A DNA stretch of 64,000 bases from Datisca glomerata. Taxonomy: Eukaryota; Streptophyta; Magnoliopsida; Cucurbitales; Datiscaceae. Shown here in pieces: positions 35,340 through 47,149 of this stretch. The first letter of the stretch is position 1, and every line of letters starts with the position of its first letter. A program made the translations under genes and the position numbers. The notes under the pieces were generated by a model that was given only the letters and a program-made list of their open reading frames with translations, had not been told where the DNA came from and did no database searches. Location of the stretch: NCBI GenBank assembly GCA_003255025.1, contig QANY01000052.1, positions 248,001 through 312,000 on the forward strand. Direction: 5' to 3'.

Positions 35340-35707
35340 CGGCTGGACCTGGCTTTTCCTTTTAGCCTTCCTTCTATAAATTCTCTTCCCCCACCCTGTC
35401 TTTCCTAAAACATCTTTCTTTCTTTTTCTCTCTCTCTCTCTCTATATCTCATAGATCCCTTAATAGCATATGTCTCAGAGGCCAAACGTACCACATTCTT
35501 CCTCCATTGCCTTTGCTCTTCATTCTCATCTCCTGGTCTCCAGTGAGATGAACCCTTCCAATTGGTCCTATTCTTCCCTTTAATTCTTCTCTCTCTCTGT
35601 TTCTTCATCTTCGATTTCGAAAAACTGATCCTTATTTGTTGTAAACAGAGAGAAAACCCCCTGATTTTGTTGTTTGTTTCCCGAGAATTTTTTCACATTC
35701 TGGGAAA
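35340..35707 (+). promoter_or_regulatory. Core promoter and 5' UTR of the mitochondrial carrier gene
   Basis: A TATA box, TATAAA at 35375-35380, lies about 330 bp upstream of the ATG. The expected start is near 35405-35410, followed by a (CT)n pyrimidine tract (about 35427-35445), common in plant core promoters and leaders. The leader of roughly 300 nt is uninterrupted to the ATG. A spliced leader cannot be excluded. Confidence 0.6.
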
Positions 35708-36691
35708 ATGGGTCTGAAAGGTTTTGTTGAAGGAGGAATCGCTTCGATTATTGCTGGTTGTTCGACCCACCCGCTTGATCTGATTAAAGTCCGGATGCAG
35801 CTCCAGGGAGAGAATCATGCTCCGAAACCAAACCCTTCGCTCAATTCTCTACGCCCGGCCCTCGCTTTCCATCCTAATTCGGTGGCTTCTCCTGGAGGTT
35901 CAATTAATGTCCCTCCACCACCTTCCCTGACGGCGCGTGCTGGTCCAATCACTATTGGTCTCCGTATTGTTCAACAAGATGGCGTCGCTGCCCTCTTCTC
36001 TGGCGTCTCCGCCACCGTTCTCCGTCAGACTCTTTACTCCACCACTCGGATGGGACTCTATGACATTCTCAAACAGAAGTGGACCGACCCGAATACTGGC
36101 AACATGCCTCTGGTTCGAAAATTAACGGCCGGCCTTATCGCCGGAGCTATCGGCGCCGCCGTCGGTAACCCCGCCGATGTTGCGATGGTTCGGATGCAAG
36201 CTGACGGACGGCTACCCCCAGACCAGAGGCGCAACTACAAGAGCGTAGTCGATGCCATCACTCGGATGGCACGGCAGGAGGGAGTGGCCAGCCTGTGGAG
36301 GGGCTCCTCCCTGACAATCAACCGCGCGATGCTCGTGACGGCTTCGCAGCTCGCATCGTACGATCAAATCAAAGAGATGATTCTGGAGAAGGGCGTGATG
36401 CGTGATGGACTTGGGACCCATGTGACGGCGAGCTTTGCGGCGGGGTTCGTCGCAGCAGTGGCTTCAAATCCAGTGGACGTGATAAAGACTCGGGTGATGA
36501 ACATGAAGGTGGAGGCAGGGGCGGACCCGCCGTACGCGGGCGCGTTTGATTGCGCGGTGAAGACGGTGAGGGCGGAGGGTCCTTTGGCTTTGTATAAGGG
36601 GTTTATACCGACGATTTCGAGGCAAGGACCGTTCACGGTGGTGCTTTTTGTGACATTGGAACAGGTCCGGAAGCTGCTAAAAGATTTCTGA
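35708..36691 (+). CDS. DIC: Mitochondrial dicarboxylate carrier (DIC/PUMP4-6 type)
   Basis: 327-residue, single-exon member of the mitochondrial carrier (SLC25) family. By homology it exchanges malate, oxaloacetate, succinate, phosphate or sulphate across the inner mitochondrial membrane, linking cytosolic and matrix redox pools. Three repeats of about 100 residues are visible, each with its signature: P22-x-D24-xx-K27, P155-x-D157-xx-M160 and P255-x-D257-xx-K260. In repeat 2 the usual basic residue is methionine, a feature I recall in plant DICs. Other landmarks are FSGVSATVLRQTLYSTTRMG (residues 97-116), VRMQADGRLP (161-170), LWRGS (196-200) and a C-terminal GPFTVVLFVTLEQVRKLL. The loop after helix 1 (about 33-78) is long and Pro/Ser-rich. 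There is no cleavable presequence, normal for the family. Absence of introns matches Arabidopsis DIC genes. The ATG is the first in frame, and MGLKGFVEGG is the family start. The gene is much GC-richer than its surroundings. Confidence 0.97.
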   Translation: MGLKGFVEGGIASIIAGCSTHPLDLIKVRMQLQGENHAPKPNPSLNSLRPALAFHPNSVASPGGSINVPPPPSLTARAGPITIGLRIVQQDGVAALFSGVSATVLRQTLYSTTRMGLYDILKQKWTDPNTGNMPLVRKLTAGLIAGAIGAAVGNPADVAMVRMQADGRLPPDQRRNYKSVVDAITRMARQEGVASLWRGSSLTINRAMLVTASQLASYDQIKEMILEKGVMRDGLGTHVTASFAAGFVAAVASNPVDVIKTRVMNMKVEAGADPPYAGAFDCAVKTVRAEGPLALYKGFIPTISRQGPFTVVLFVTLEQVRKLLKDF

Positions 36692-37223
36692 TTATGATGA
36701 TGACGAAGAAGAATAAATAAAAAAAATGATACTATAAATTTATAATTTATAAATTGAAATATAATATTAAATGTGTGTCCGTTGTCCAGAGGTTTGGGAT
36801 GAGAATTTGAACATGAAAAATCCAAGATTGAGATTTTTCCTATATCAAAGGTCATATTTTTTGTTGTAATTTCTATTACTAAAATGAAATATAAAATGGT
36901 TTTTAGTTTAGACAGGGTAATGGAAGAAATGGTTTTATGAAATTCCCTCGGAATAGACAAGATGAGTTTGTACTATGGATACCTCCACGCCTTTATACTT
37001 AAATTTGCAACTTTGATAAAAATAATTTACTTTAGGTTTTGGTTGGATCTTGAAAACCAATAGAGAAATGACAAAATGTGAAATCACATTTTTATTGTTT
37101 GGAGTTTTTAAAATATGTAGAGAAAAATAGAGATACTAAGGAGTTTTTTTACTTATTAATACTATCCTCATATTTTCCTCACAATCCACTCACTTTTCCT
37201 TTCATTTTTCTTTACTTCCCATT
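36692..37223. other. 3' UTR of the carrier gene and spacer up to the Copia insertion
   Basis: AATAAA-like signals occur at about 36711-36719 (AATAAATAAAA), with AATGAAATAT further on at about 36880. The rest is AT-rich. The last five bases, CCATT (37219-37223), are the left target duplication of the next element. Confidence 0.6.
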
Positions 37224-37436
37224 TGTTAAAAAGAGAAGGGTGAATGAAAAATGTAGAGAGAAGCTTGAAGAATGATTAGTTTCAATAACTATTATTGAAC
37301 GAGCTACAAGATATATATAGTGGTAAAATAAAAGAGAGACTAACTTTTAACAATATTAATCAATCGAAAACTAGCTAACGAGCTTAACTAACAGACTAAT
37401 TACATTTTAACCATAGGTTTGCTAGACTCCTTAACA
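37224..37436 (-). repeat. 3' LTR (213 bp) of the Ale-like Copia
   Basis: TGTTAA...TTAACA termini. It aligns with 42064-42275 over its whole length, with roughly 15% differences by eye, so the insertion is old. Confidence 0.95.
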
Positions 37437-40400
37437 TGCCTCCTCAAACTAAAGGGGGATTGAACCACCTTTAGTTTGCTTTTGTGAATGAGAAATCGTG
37501 GCTCCGAAAGAACTTTTGTAAGAGCATAAGCTACTTAATCTTCAAAAGGGATGTGGTTGATCTGTAATTAATTGTTGGCTACCTTTTACCTTATGAAATG
37601 CACATCTAATTCAATGTGCTTAGTCATTGAATGAAAAACATGATTCGTAGCTAGTTGATTAGCTCCAATGTTATCACACCATAAAGAAGGACAACAAGAA
37701 AATGATAAACCAAGTTCATAAAATAGAGAGTGTATCTAAAGAACTTCAATAGTAGCCTGAGCAAGGGATCTATACTCTGATTTTCTACTTGATCTAGCAA
37801 CTACATGTTGTTTCTTGGAGCTCTAAATAATCATATTTTCTCCTAAATAGATGTAGTACCCTGAGGTGGACCTTCTGTCATCAAGACAGCTGGCCAAATC
37901 TACATCACTATACCCACTAATTGACAGATTTTTCACTGGTTTAAATACAAGCCCATGATTTGTAGTGCCGTTAAGATATCTTAATATCTATTTACAAGCT
38001 CTCCAATGTTTAAAAGTGAGTGCTTGTAAAAATTGGCTTAGTTTGTTGACAGGAAATGATATATCTGGTCTTGTTAGAGTCAAATACTATAATGCACCTA
38101 CAGTGCTCCTGTATAGGGTAGGATTAGTGATGTACCAGCAGTAGCAGACAATTTGACAGATGACACAGAGGAGTTGGGCAGGGTTTGCAATTTGTCATAT
38201 TAGTTCCGATAAGTATATCCTTGATGTACTTACTTTGAGTGAGATAAAAACCAGTGCAATCTCTGAAGGCTTCAAAACCAAGGAAAAAATGGACAGATCC
38301 GAGCTTTTTTAAAGCAAGCTTCTGGTTTAGATCATCAATGACTTGACTGATAAACTTCTTGTAATTTCCAGTGACAAGAATATCATCAACATAGACAAGA
38401 AGCAGCACAATAAAGTTGTCTTTCCTGTATATAAATAAAGAAGAATCTGACTATGAGTTGAAAAAACCACTTTGAGAGAGAGTGATGTGAAGCTTTTCAA
38501 ACCAAGCTCTAGGAGCTTGTTTCAAGCCATATAAGGCTTTAGCGACTTTGCAGACATAATATTTCTTATCAGGCTATTCAAAACCTATAAGTTGATGCAT
38601 ATACACCTCTTCTTTGAGACCTCCATTTAAAAAACCATTGTTAATGTCTATTTTCTGAACATCCCAATCAAAAGAAACTGCCAGGGTGAGTATAATATGA
38701 ATTGTAGAAGGTTTAACCATAGGACTATAAGTATCAAAATAGTCAATTCCAGAATTCTACTGAAAACCCTTGGCTACAAGCTTAGCTTTGTACTTAAATA
38801 TTAACCCATCTGGATTATGCTTTATTCTAAATACCTATTTTTTTCTAAATGACATTCATGCTACTAGTCCTAGGTACAAGATGCCAAGTGTCATTGAGTA
38901 TGACTGCATTATATTTCTCATGCATGGTAGAATTTGATTTAGGATATGCTAAAGCTGCTTTAACAGATGTAGGTTCACTATCTAATTCATAAACAATGGA
39001 TGAGAAAGCTTTAGGTTTAAAAATACCAAGCTTAGATCTAGTAATCATAGGATGAGTTGAGATAAAATGAATTGTATTATGATTTAATGATTCACTGCAA
39101 GGAATATGTGTTGGAAACCAATTAAGTAGGTGAAATGGACTCTGTTGTGATAGAATCTGGTATGACAATAGAAATGAATTCATTTTGAACATGTGATGAG
39201 ATACAATTATCAAATTGTGGTGAAGATGACAATGTATCTACATTAGAACTAACAATAGGAACATTATTAAGAGGAATTGAAAACAAATTACCATAATATG
39301 AATAGTTTGTATCAGAAGAGAAGGATCGAGATTGAGGACTTTGTAGCTGATTTTCTATCTGATTAATGAATTGATAATTTGAGGAGGTTGCTTCATCATT
39401 GCAGTTTAAAGATGAACTTGCATCACTTGAGAGATTTTTGAGAGCATGCTTGACGAATATATGGTTAAACAAGAATACGATGAGACTGAGATTGATTTGA
39501 GGTCTTTATATTGACTAATGACCGATATGAAAAATCATTCTTATGAAGGACACAATATCAAAAATGTAAGCTTGCTAGATTTTGGATCAAAACATTTATG
39601 ACTTATGTCGTTATCCGAATATTCCAGGAAAATGCATTTTACAGTATGGAAGTTGAATTTATTGGTGTTGTATGGTCTAGTGAAAGGAAAACAAGAGCTT
39701 CCAAAAGTTTTCATAAATTGCAGGTCTGGTTTTTAGAGTATAAGACCTCAAATGGAGACTTATTTTACAAAACATGAGTATGGAACTTGTTAATTATGTA
39801 CACAGAAGTATGGAATTCCTTCCACCAGAAAGTAAGAGGCAATTTTGCTTGGGCGAAGATAGTCAATTAAATTTCTACAATTTGCTTGTGCTTTTTTTCT
39901 ACTTTGTCATTTTGTTGATGCAAATGCGGACATGAGTGCCTAAAGTGAATTCCAAGTTGGGTAAAAATAGTTTTGAGACCTCTGAATTCTCCTCCTCAAT
40001 CGGTTTGAAAGGTTTTGATTTTAATGTATGTTTCGAACTGAAGAACTATGTTTTGGGTTTTCGATTTAGCTTCATGGGAAAAATCCAACAAAACCTAGTA
40101 AAGTCGTCTATAAAATTGATATAATATCTAAAACCATTGGAAGATAAGATGGGAGAAGGTCCCCATAAGTCAGAATGCATAAGATCAAAAGGTTTACAAG
40201 TGTTTAAACTAACAGAGGGACAATAAATTCTATGATTTTTACCAAACTGACAAGCGTCATAGAATGAGGGAACTTTAGAACCACATTTAGCAGGTATAGT
40301 TTTTAGCAGCAAAGAGATAATATGACTTGATGGATGCCCAAAATGTTGATGTCAGATATTAATGCTATCATTAAACTCAGAAATTACTAGAATGATTATT

Positions 40401-41956
40401 GTTTGTACAGACAAAAGAAGCATTATACAACTGTTGAACATAATCACTTTTATAGGACATATTGAACAAACTAGTACTATACTGATGCAAATAAGAGGGA
40501 CTAGAACAACAGGCTTGGAATCAACATGGTTGAGGATGAAATGATATAACCCATCTTTAAGCTTGCCTTGAAGAAGAACCCTCATATAATTCTTGTCCTT
40601 AATGAAACAAAAAATAGAATCGGACTCAATTATAACATTGTTATCTCGAGTCAATTGAAATATAGTTAAAATTTTTTGGTTATCAAAGGAACACACAAAA
40701 TATCTTTAAAGGAGAGTGAAAAAGTTTGTGACTTAGTAGTATGAATCATATGATTATTAGAAGCAGCTTTAGATAAAATAATTATGAAATTACCAGTATG
40801 AGAAATGGGAAGACACTCAACATTACCGATAATTACCTTGCATTTTCCTTTGTAATCTGATTTGAGAGAGAGATTCTCAAGATAATATTTAATGTAATTA
40901 ATGGTTGCAGTGTCCATATACCACGAATTGTCATTAATAGAAGAAGGTGAGGCAAAATAAGCAGAAGCGCTATGAGTGGGTTGTTGAAAGATTGACTCAT
41001 TTTGATTGCTGAGGTTCACAAAATGAGCTTGAGGTTGGGTGTTGAATTCATGTTGTTGAAAATCAAACTCAAATGTGTTATAGCAATTGAAGGCAGTATG
41101 ACCAATCCTCATGCAAATTTGACAGGTAGGTCTTGGACCATTTCTTCCTCTACCATGACCCCTTCCTCTGGAGTTTTGATTACCTCTACCAAAAGAGTTA
41201 TTCCCACGGCCTCTTCTTCTATTTGAATGAGTAATATTAGCAGAACCATGAGTGTTTCTTTGCTTTTAAAAAACCATAAACAATGTTGTTTTGTTCCAGG
41301 CACATTTCTTGACCCTAAAACATAAACTAAGCTTCTTGAATGGTGATTAGATCTTGTGTAGACGTTAGATTTACTGCCATGGGATCATAATTGTTGCCAA
41401 GTCCACCTAAGATAATACAGTAGTAGCTCTTCATCACTGATTACTTGACCACAAACTGATAAATTGTCACTAGAGCTCTCATTTTCAGAATATAGTCATT
41501 AATGCTAAATGAGCCTTTCTTGGTTGATTGTAACTGAAATCTCAACTATAGCAACCTAGACTTAGAGTTTGTAGTAAAAATACCTTCAGAGAGCTGTTCA
41601 AACTTCAGAAGATGAACCACATCTTACAACATTTTTGGGCATTGCTTCCGAGTTACTTGACATAAGCCAACTTAATAGAAATTGATCAATACAGAGCCAC
41701 GATACGAACTCAGGATTTGGAGTTGTTCTTGAGACAACAACATTGTTATCACCAGTAGTGGCTTTGGTGATATATTGAGGAGGCCTTTTGACAATACCAA
41801 GTAGATATTCCTCCAAGCCATAAGCTCTCATAGATGACATTATTTGAGAGTGCCAAAAAATGTAGCTATTGTGACAAGACACAAAGAAATGTGAATTGAA
41901 CAAAGCATAGAAGACGACGACTAAGAAGTCTAGGATGTAGTAGAGCTAGATGCCAT
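37437..41956 (-). pseudogene. Copia gag-pol polyprotein, frameshifted
   Basis: Minus strand, high to low. The gag ATG is at 41956 (MASSSTTS then early stops). The gag core is at 41903-41598 (SQIMSSMRAYGLEEYLLG, NPEFVSW, LLSWLMSS). The zinc knuckle CQICMRIGHTAFNC is at about 41125-41080. The protease site is at about 40925 and reads WYMDTAT, where D-S/T-G is expected, so the flap glycine is lost. The integrase zinc finger and core are at 40330-40046 (CQFGKNHRIYC, HSDLWGPSP, INFIDDFTRFCWIF). The linker is at 39472-38845. RT is at 38840-38124 with YVDDILVTGN. RNase H lies in 38000-37440 (RPDISF, STSGYYIYLG, SSRKSEYRSLA, WCDNIGA, FSLRR). At least eight frameshifts or stops are present. Confidence 0.93.
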
Positions 41957-42063
41957 TGGCTGATTGAATGAGAAAGAACAATTGAAAAAGAAATGCAGAA
42001 AACAGAGGAGAACAAAGACACAAGAACGAAGATGAAGAAGAAAATACTACGGTTGTGATACTA

Positions 42064-42275
42064 TGTTAAATAGAGAAGGGTGAAGGAAAGTGCAGAGAGA
42101 AGCTTAAAGAATGATTAGCTTCATTAACCCTTACTGAAGGACCTACAAGATATATAAAGAGATAAGACAAAACAGAGACTAACTGCTAACATTATTAATC
42201 AACAAAAAACTAACCATGGAACTTAACTAACTGACTAATTACATTTTAATCATAAGTTTAATAGACTCCTTAACA
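42064..42275 (-). repeat. 5' LTR (212 bp) of the Ale-like Copia
   Basis: TGTTAA...TTAACA, partner of 37224-37436. The degraded Met-tRNA primer site abuts it at 42063. Confidence 0.95.
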
Positions 42276-42280
42276 CCATT

Positions 42281-42759
42281 TTTCAAGAACCAACGTAATT
42301 AGGTAAATTTGACAGTTTAATAATTAAATAAATTAATATTATAGCTACGCCAAGAATATTATTTTTATATTGAACCAAAACGGCCATTATTATAGTTCAC
42401 ATTAAAGAAAGGGTAAATTCCTCAAATGCTCCCTCAACTTTTGATCATTTTAGTTCTAAAACTTAAAAAACAGTCGCTTTAATTCCCTACCTCTTTAGCT
42501 TTAAAAACGTAAATCATGCAGTTCCTATTTAAACACTCGTTAAAAATTACGGAAAATCATATGTGCAGTCAAAATTGGGGTTTAAAGAACACAAAATAAT
42601 ACAAACTTTGCTAAATATAGAACTTATGCGATTTAGTGTGAGAAATCTCAATGTTGTGTGATTTTGGTGATTTAACCCTGATTTCATCTGATAATTTAAA
42701 TTACCAATTCTCTGAAGATAGTGTGATTTCATGTGATTTAAGCCCTAATTTCGATCACA
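42281..42759. other. Spacer, no gene
   Basis: AT-rich. About 42415-42560 has a sentence typical of dispersed plant repeats (CTCCCTCAACTTTTGATC, CACTCGTTAAAAATTACG). Not classifiable by eye. Confidence 0.4.
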
Positions 42760-43792
42760 TGTATAACACCTAATCGTCCTATTAGTAACTTTTAATAAAG
42801 AAATTACGAGGTTTATGCTTTGGAATTAAAGGAATTCAAGTTTTGAGATTAAAATGTTTAATGATCTAAAGTCAAGATTGATTGACACATTAATTTACGA
42901 TCTATAAATTTTATGAGATTAGGTTTGCTAATCTTTATAACCCATGAATTCTTAAGTATGAGCAAATCTAAAGACCATCTCAATACTCCTTTGTATCAAT
43001 CGATGTGTGTGTAATTTTATAAAATTTTAAGAGCTTATTTTTTCTTTATTCTCAGAGTATGAATAACATATAATATCTATCAATATATGTGCCAATCGAT
43101 CTTAAAAATATGTGTTGACTTGAGGTGGGAACAATCCGAGCACAGTTTTCTATGCTACGTCGTAGGATTAGGACAAGATTCACTACACCAGGATGAGAAG
43201 ATATCCTTGAAGGATGTAGCCACTTTACGAGTCTTGGAAGTGCCTCCTTTATGCCGTCTCGGGAGAATCCCGGGCGCGGCTCCCAATGCCACTCTGGCAC
43301 GACTCCCCATGCCACCCCGGGAGGATCCCGAGTGTAGCTCTCCATGCCGCCATGGGGGAACCCCCGGGCACGGCTTCCCACGCTATCACTGGGGAACTCC
43401 GAGAATAGTTTTCTATGATATGTCATTTTAAGGATGTGACACATTTTAGGCATGGTGCACGTTTTAAGTGTGTGATCACGTTTTAAACTTGGACACGCTA
43501 TTTGCATGTAGTTGAAAGAGACATGTGTGTGGTCCCCAATCAACCCCATCGATATAAAAGGTCCCTAACATCATTATTGAGAGAAATCACTTCTCATCAA
43601 TCCCTAGATCAAGTACTGAGAATATTCTCTTATAGAGTTTCTCACCTACCTTAAAATCTTAATGGCATTTGTCACCTTCCGATGACTGTCTAAATTTACT
43701 TTTCCTTTACCCGACCACCAATTCTCACATTCCCAGACATACTTGATATAGACTAGATCACTCATACACACATTTCTCTAAACCCCGAAACA
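42760..43792 (+). repeat. Candidate Gypsy 5' LTR
   Basis: The right border is well supported: ...CCGAAACA followed by TTT and the primer site TGGCGACTCCACTAGGGA, then gag. The left border (TGTATAACACC at 42760) is a guess from the TG start. A TATA box (GATATAAAAGG, about 43552) sits 240 bp before the LTR end. A GC-rich tandem repeat lies in U3. No matching 3' LTR was found in the window. Confidence 0.5.
43240..43410 (+). repeat. GC-rich ~45-50-bp tandem repeat in the Gypsy LTR
   Basis: Three to four imperfect units of the form GGCTCCCAATGCC...GGGAGAATCCCGGGCGC, with variants CTCCCCATGCC, CTCTCCATGCC and CTTCCCACGC. It is strikingly GC-rich compared with all flanking DNA. Confidence 0.85.
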
Positions 43793-43795
43793 TTT

Positions 43796-43813
43796 TGGCG
43801 ACTCCACTAGGGA
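43796..43813 (+). other. Gypsy primer-binding site
   Basis: TGGCGACTCCACTAGGGA, directly 3' of the LTR. The form TGGCGACTCNNCTGGGGA is the standard primer site of many plant Tat/Gypsy elements; one position is mutated here. Confidence 0.75.
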
Positions 43814-43841
43814 GTGATCTGTCTACCACCGTCTCTTCGAG

Positions 43842-45332
43842 TATGGCTAGACGTAGTCGAATCATGAGAGCTTCTTCTCATTTGGAAGAAGAGAATGCTA
43901 ACCCAACTATTTAGAACCATGACATGAAAGATTCTACATCTAGGGAGAGAATCAAACTCCCTTCCGTCACTACTGCTACAATGACGACGACTAAGCAGAC
44001 TAACGCCATTAGAGAGCTCCAGGCCTCCAATGTTGAGATTCTTACCCATCTAAGCACACTGACCACTCTCCTCGTGGGTGCTTAGAACCCTCATCTACTA
44101 TCTATTATCGTTCATATCATCCCTCCTCATGCGTCGAACTAAACTTGCACCGATAGACAGATTCGAGGTATAAATCTCGGGGGCTTCTAGGTCAGGAACG
44201 ACAAATAGTGACCAAAATGCAGGTCACTCAAGCAACTCCACCAACAGTATTCCCTGCACTCTTTGCAAGTCCCACGCCATCACATGACATCTTGGTCGAT
44301 GGCTGACACTGCTCCTTTCGTTACCAAAGAGACACTGCAAAAAATGTTGGAGATGGAGCACGTCAATGCCTCTCTAAGCGATACGATAGTGAACTTTCAC
44401 CATTTTACCCAAGTGAGCTAGCCGTGAATCCACACCCATCTGATTATGTGCCTCTGAAGTTTTGTAAGTATAACGGGCAGGAAGGATGTGCTAGAGAGCA
44501 CGCCGTACATTTCATTAACGATTTGGGCCCAAACGAATGTGATGAGTCCATGAGGCTGAGGGAGTTTTTGAAATCCCTGACTAAGCGAGCATACACTTGG
44601 TACATCAATCTGGCATCGAGATTAGTTTTAACATGGTCTCATATGATTTCTGCTTTCATGATAAAGTTTCTTATGTCTGAGGAAAAGATGAGCATTCTCA
44701 AGTTGGGGCGTGAGCGTCAAAAGAAAGATGAGGACCTGATGACTTACGTCAGACAGTTCAAAGATAAAGCACTGGATTGCCAGGAATAATGGAAGGAGGA
44801 AGACTTGGTGAAGATGTGCATTTGCGAAATGATGAATGAGTATAGAGCACATTTGGAAAACCTCGATATCGCCACTTTCTCACACCTCCATGTAGCTGCT
44901 CAATGCACCAACACTTCGGTGTCCATGCCAAATGTTATGGAGCAGAGTGAGCGGGGGGGGGGGGGGCATGGAAGCCCCGCAAGATACACGCCGCAAGTAG
45001 CCATGGTACAACCCCAAAGACGAGGTGCAAAACGGGACTGGAATGACAGCGATGATCCACCACCTTTCCCTTGCTCCATGGATAAGGTAGAAGCGTTGTT
45101 GAATGCCTGGATCAAGGATAAGGTTATGCGGAGACCTTGGGTGGAAAATTTTCCCACCTGAGAAGAAATAAAATCACTTCGGTATTGCCGCTTCCACCGA
45201 GACACCACTCATGCGACGAAAGATTATAAAACTTTGAGACGAATTTTCAATGACAAGCTCCAAAAGGGAGAGATAATTAACGCGGACATAGAAGTCGCAA
45301 GGAACCAACCATTTCCACCACATGATACATGA
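43842..45332 (+). pseudogene. Gypsy gag, broken
   Basis: Starts MARRSRIMRASSHLEEENA at 43842 and then hits stops. The retrotransposon gag capsid domain is at 44424-44789 (VPLKFCKYNGQEG, LREFLKSLTKRAYTWYINLA, FLMSEEKMSILKLGRERQKK, LMTYVRQFKDKALDC) and continues past a stop at 44790 (DLVKMCICEMMNEYRAHLENL) to about 45161. The tail (YCRFHRDTTHATKDY, LRRIF) ends at 45332; the first cysteine-histidine pair of this tail is typical of Tat-type gag. A 13-G run (44953-44965) is a likely slippage site. No protease, RT or integrase follows, so the element is truncated or internally deleted. Confidence 0.88.
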
Positions 45333-45689
45333 CCATCGTGATAAAAAGTGGCTGATATGCTACAAAACTTGAGGATGGGTATGTTAAGTACAAAGGCAAT
45401 CATGTGTTGTAAAGTCCAAAGATTATATACTAGAAGTCATAATACGCATTTTTAATTACGATATGCCTATTCTGATAATTACAATTATTTATTTATGTGC
45501 ATGCTTCTAAGAATAGGGAGGGTCACATGAGACCACCTCTATGGCTGATAATAGATGAGATGACCCTCAAACGCTTCAAGTCGTAACGACGACGTTCAAC
45601 TTTAATTGCATAAAAAACTATCATGTTTAGCATTGTAACTTTTACTTCAACTTTTGTGATCATCAAAACAACCCAAAAGATTATAACGG
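45333..45689. other. Spacer after gag, no pol seen
   Basis: No continuation of the Gypsy pol in any frame. Transition into the minisatellite. Confidence 0.5.
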
Positions 45690-46125
45690 GTCTGTCATCC
45701 TGAAATGCAATTAAGAAGTTTCAGCAAAGCTTGTTCCTGAAATGTGTGTAATACATTTTAGCAAAGTTCGCTCCCTGAACGCATTAAGACGTTTCAGCAA
45801 AAGTTGTTCCTGAAACGTGTTTAAGACGTTTAGACAAATGTTGTTCCTGAAATGTGTTTAAGATGTTTCGGCAAAGTTTGTTCTTGGATTGCATTTAAGA
45901 CATTTCAGCAAAGATTATTCTTGATATGTGTTTAATGAAAATTGTTCTTGGAACACACTTAAGACGTTTCAACGAAGTTTGTTCCTGAAATGCACTACAA
46001 ACGTTTTAGCAAAGCTTGTTCCTGGAACGCATTTGAGACATTCCAGCAAAGTGTGTCCTCGGGACGCACTTAGGATGTTTCGGTAAAGTTTTTCCGGAAA
46101 TGCAATGAAGATGTTTCAGCAAAGG
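45690..46125. repeat. ~40-bp minisatellite
   Basis: About eleven imperfect copies of a unit containing TTGTTCCTGAAACG then AAGACGTTTCAGCAAAG. Each unit holds a near-palindrome (CTGAAACG...CGTTTCAG). Confidence 0.92.
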
Positions 46126-47143
46126 TAGTTGGGTGAAACTTAGTCATTATTGCAAATCCTTTCAATGTGGAACTCGGCCGCGATAACGTGTCTGGAATAC
46201 ACAAGTTATCTTAACCATTTGCTTTGCTAGTCACCGCGGCATATGGCTCTTGTCATATAAATTGAATCTAACTTAGACTTTTATTATGAATATGCTCATG
46301 TTAAAAGTCGTATGTAAGGGCGACATATGTGTGAAGTAGAGATGCATGATAATGAGGCATGATAACAGTTCGAAGTAGGAACGAATGAGCATGTCTGATG
46401 AAATTTCAAAGTATGAACTGATGAATGATAAAATCTGAAGTAGGGGTGGGTATATAATCATTTAAGCATGACCATTACAGATAGTCCAATATGCACGCAC
46501 CTCCTTAGGCAACTTGATTATATTTTTGTGTATATGTGTGCCTTCTTCGGTAGTATGATGTATGTTCATATGTGTATGCCCTTTCACAAGTCAAATCATC
46601 TTCGGACGGCCCTCTAGTATGTGCACCTGCCGTCGGGCCATTTCTTGATGAACTCCGCCCTGGTTAGTTATCTCAATATCAGAAAGCCATGGTACGTTTG
46701 TTTATGATTCTAATGAATTATCTCTAATAATGACTATGAACACATCATTGAGCTGCATCTGTCATATATGAGCATGATACAGGTATAAAAATATTGACTG
46801 ACTATATTCACTTGTCATGATACTTTGGTATTTAGCCACACAGTATGAACATGAAAATGATGCATATATTACCATGTATATTCACTCGTCATGATACTTT
46901 GGTATGCATGATAACATTGAACGAGTATCTTATCAGTCTATTCATTTAGTTGAAAACACCTCAAGGTTTCGGTGAACATTTTGATGGGGTCGTATTTTTT
47001 TTGGAAAATGTAAGTTTTTCCCTAGAGGTCATTTTCTTTAAAGTGAAAAAAAATGCTTAAAGAATAAAAAGAGAGAGAAGAAAAGGAAATTGAGAAAATG
47101 ATCCTGGCCGACTCACTTTATAGAGAGGAGAGCTCCCCAATGC
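46126..47143. other. Unassigned, LTR-like DNA
   Basis: Contains a repeated phrase (TCACTCGTCATGATACTTTGG at about 46808 and 46888) and a sentence common in Gypsy untranslated regions (TTGATGGGGTCGTATTTTT, about 46979). A TATA-like CTTTATAGAGAGG lies at about 47116. No gene. Confidence 0.4.
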
Positions 47144-47149
47144 TTGTTT

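Larger units (their letters stand above)
37224..42275 (-). mobile_element. Complete but inactive Copia retrotransposon, 5,052 bp (Ale/Retrofit-like)
   Basis: Two short LTRs (213 and 212 bp) flank a minus-strand gag-PR-IN-RT-RNase H order. The element is bounded by a perfect 5-bp target duplication CCATT (37219-37223 and 42276-42280). Inside the right LTR, the minus strand reads TAGTATCACAACC, a degraded initiator-tRNA-Met primer site. Inside the left LTR lies the polypurine tract TTTGAGGAGGC. Short LTRs, about 5 kb total and the linker motif HPMITRSKLGIFKPK point to the Ale/Retrofit group. It lies 530 bp downstream of the carrier gene, in opposite orientation. Confidence 0.96.

Noticed and set aside
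36364..36960. 198-residue minus-strand frame overlapping the carrier gene
   Set aside because: Antisense shadow of the GC-rich carrier exon; no recognisable domain.
43052..43549. 165-residue minus-strand frame in the Gypsy LTR
   Set aside because: Driven by the GC-rich tandem repeat, and the opposite strand is equally open.
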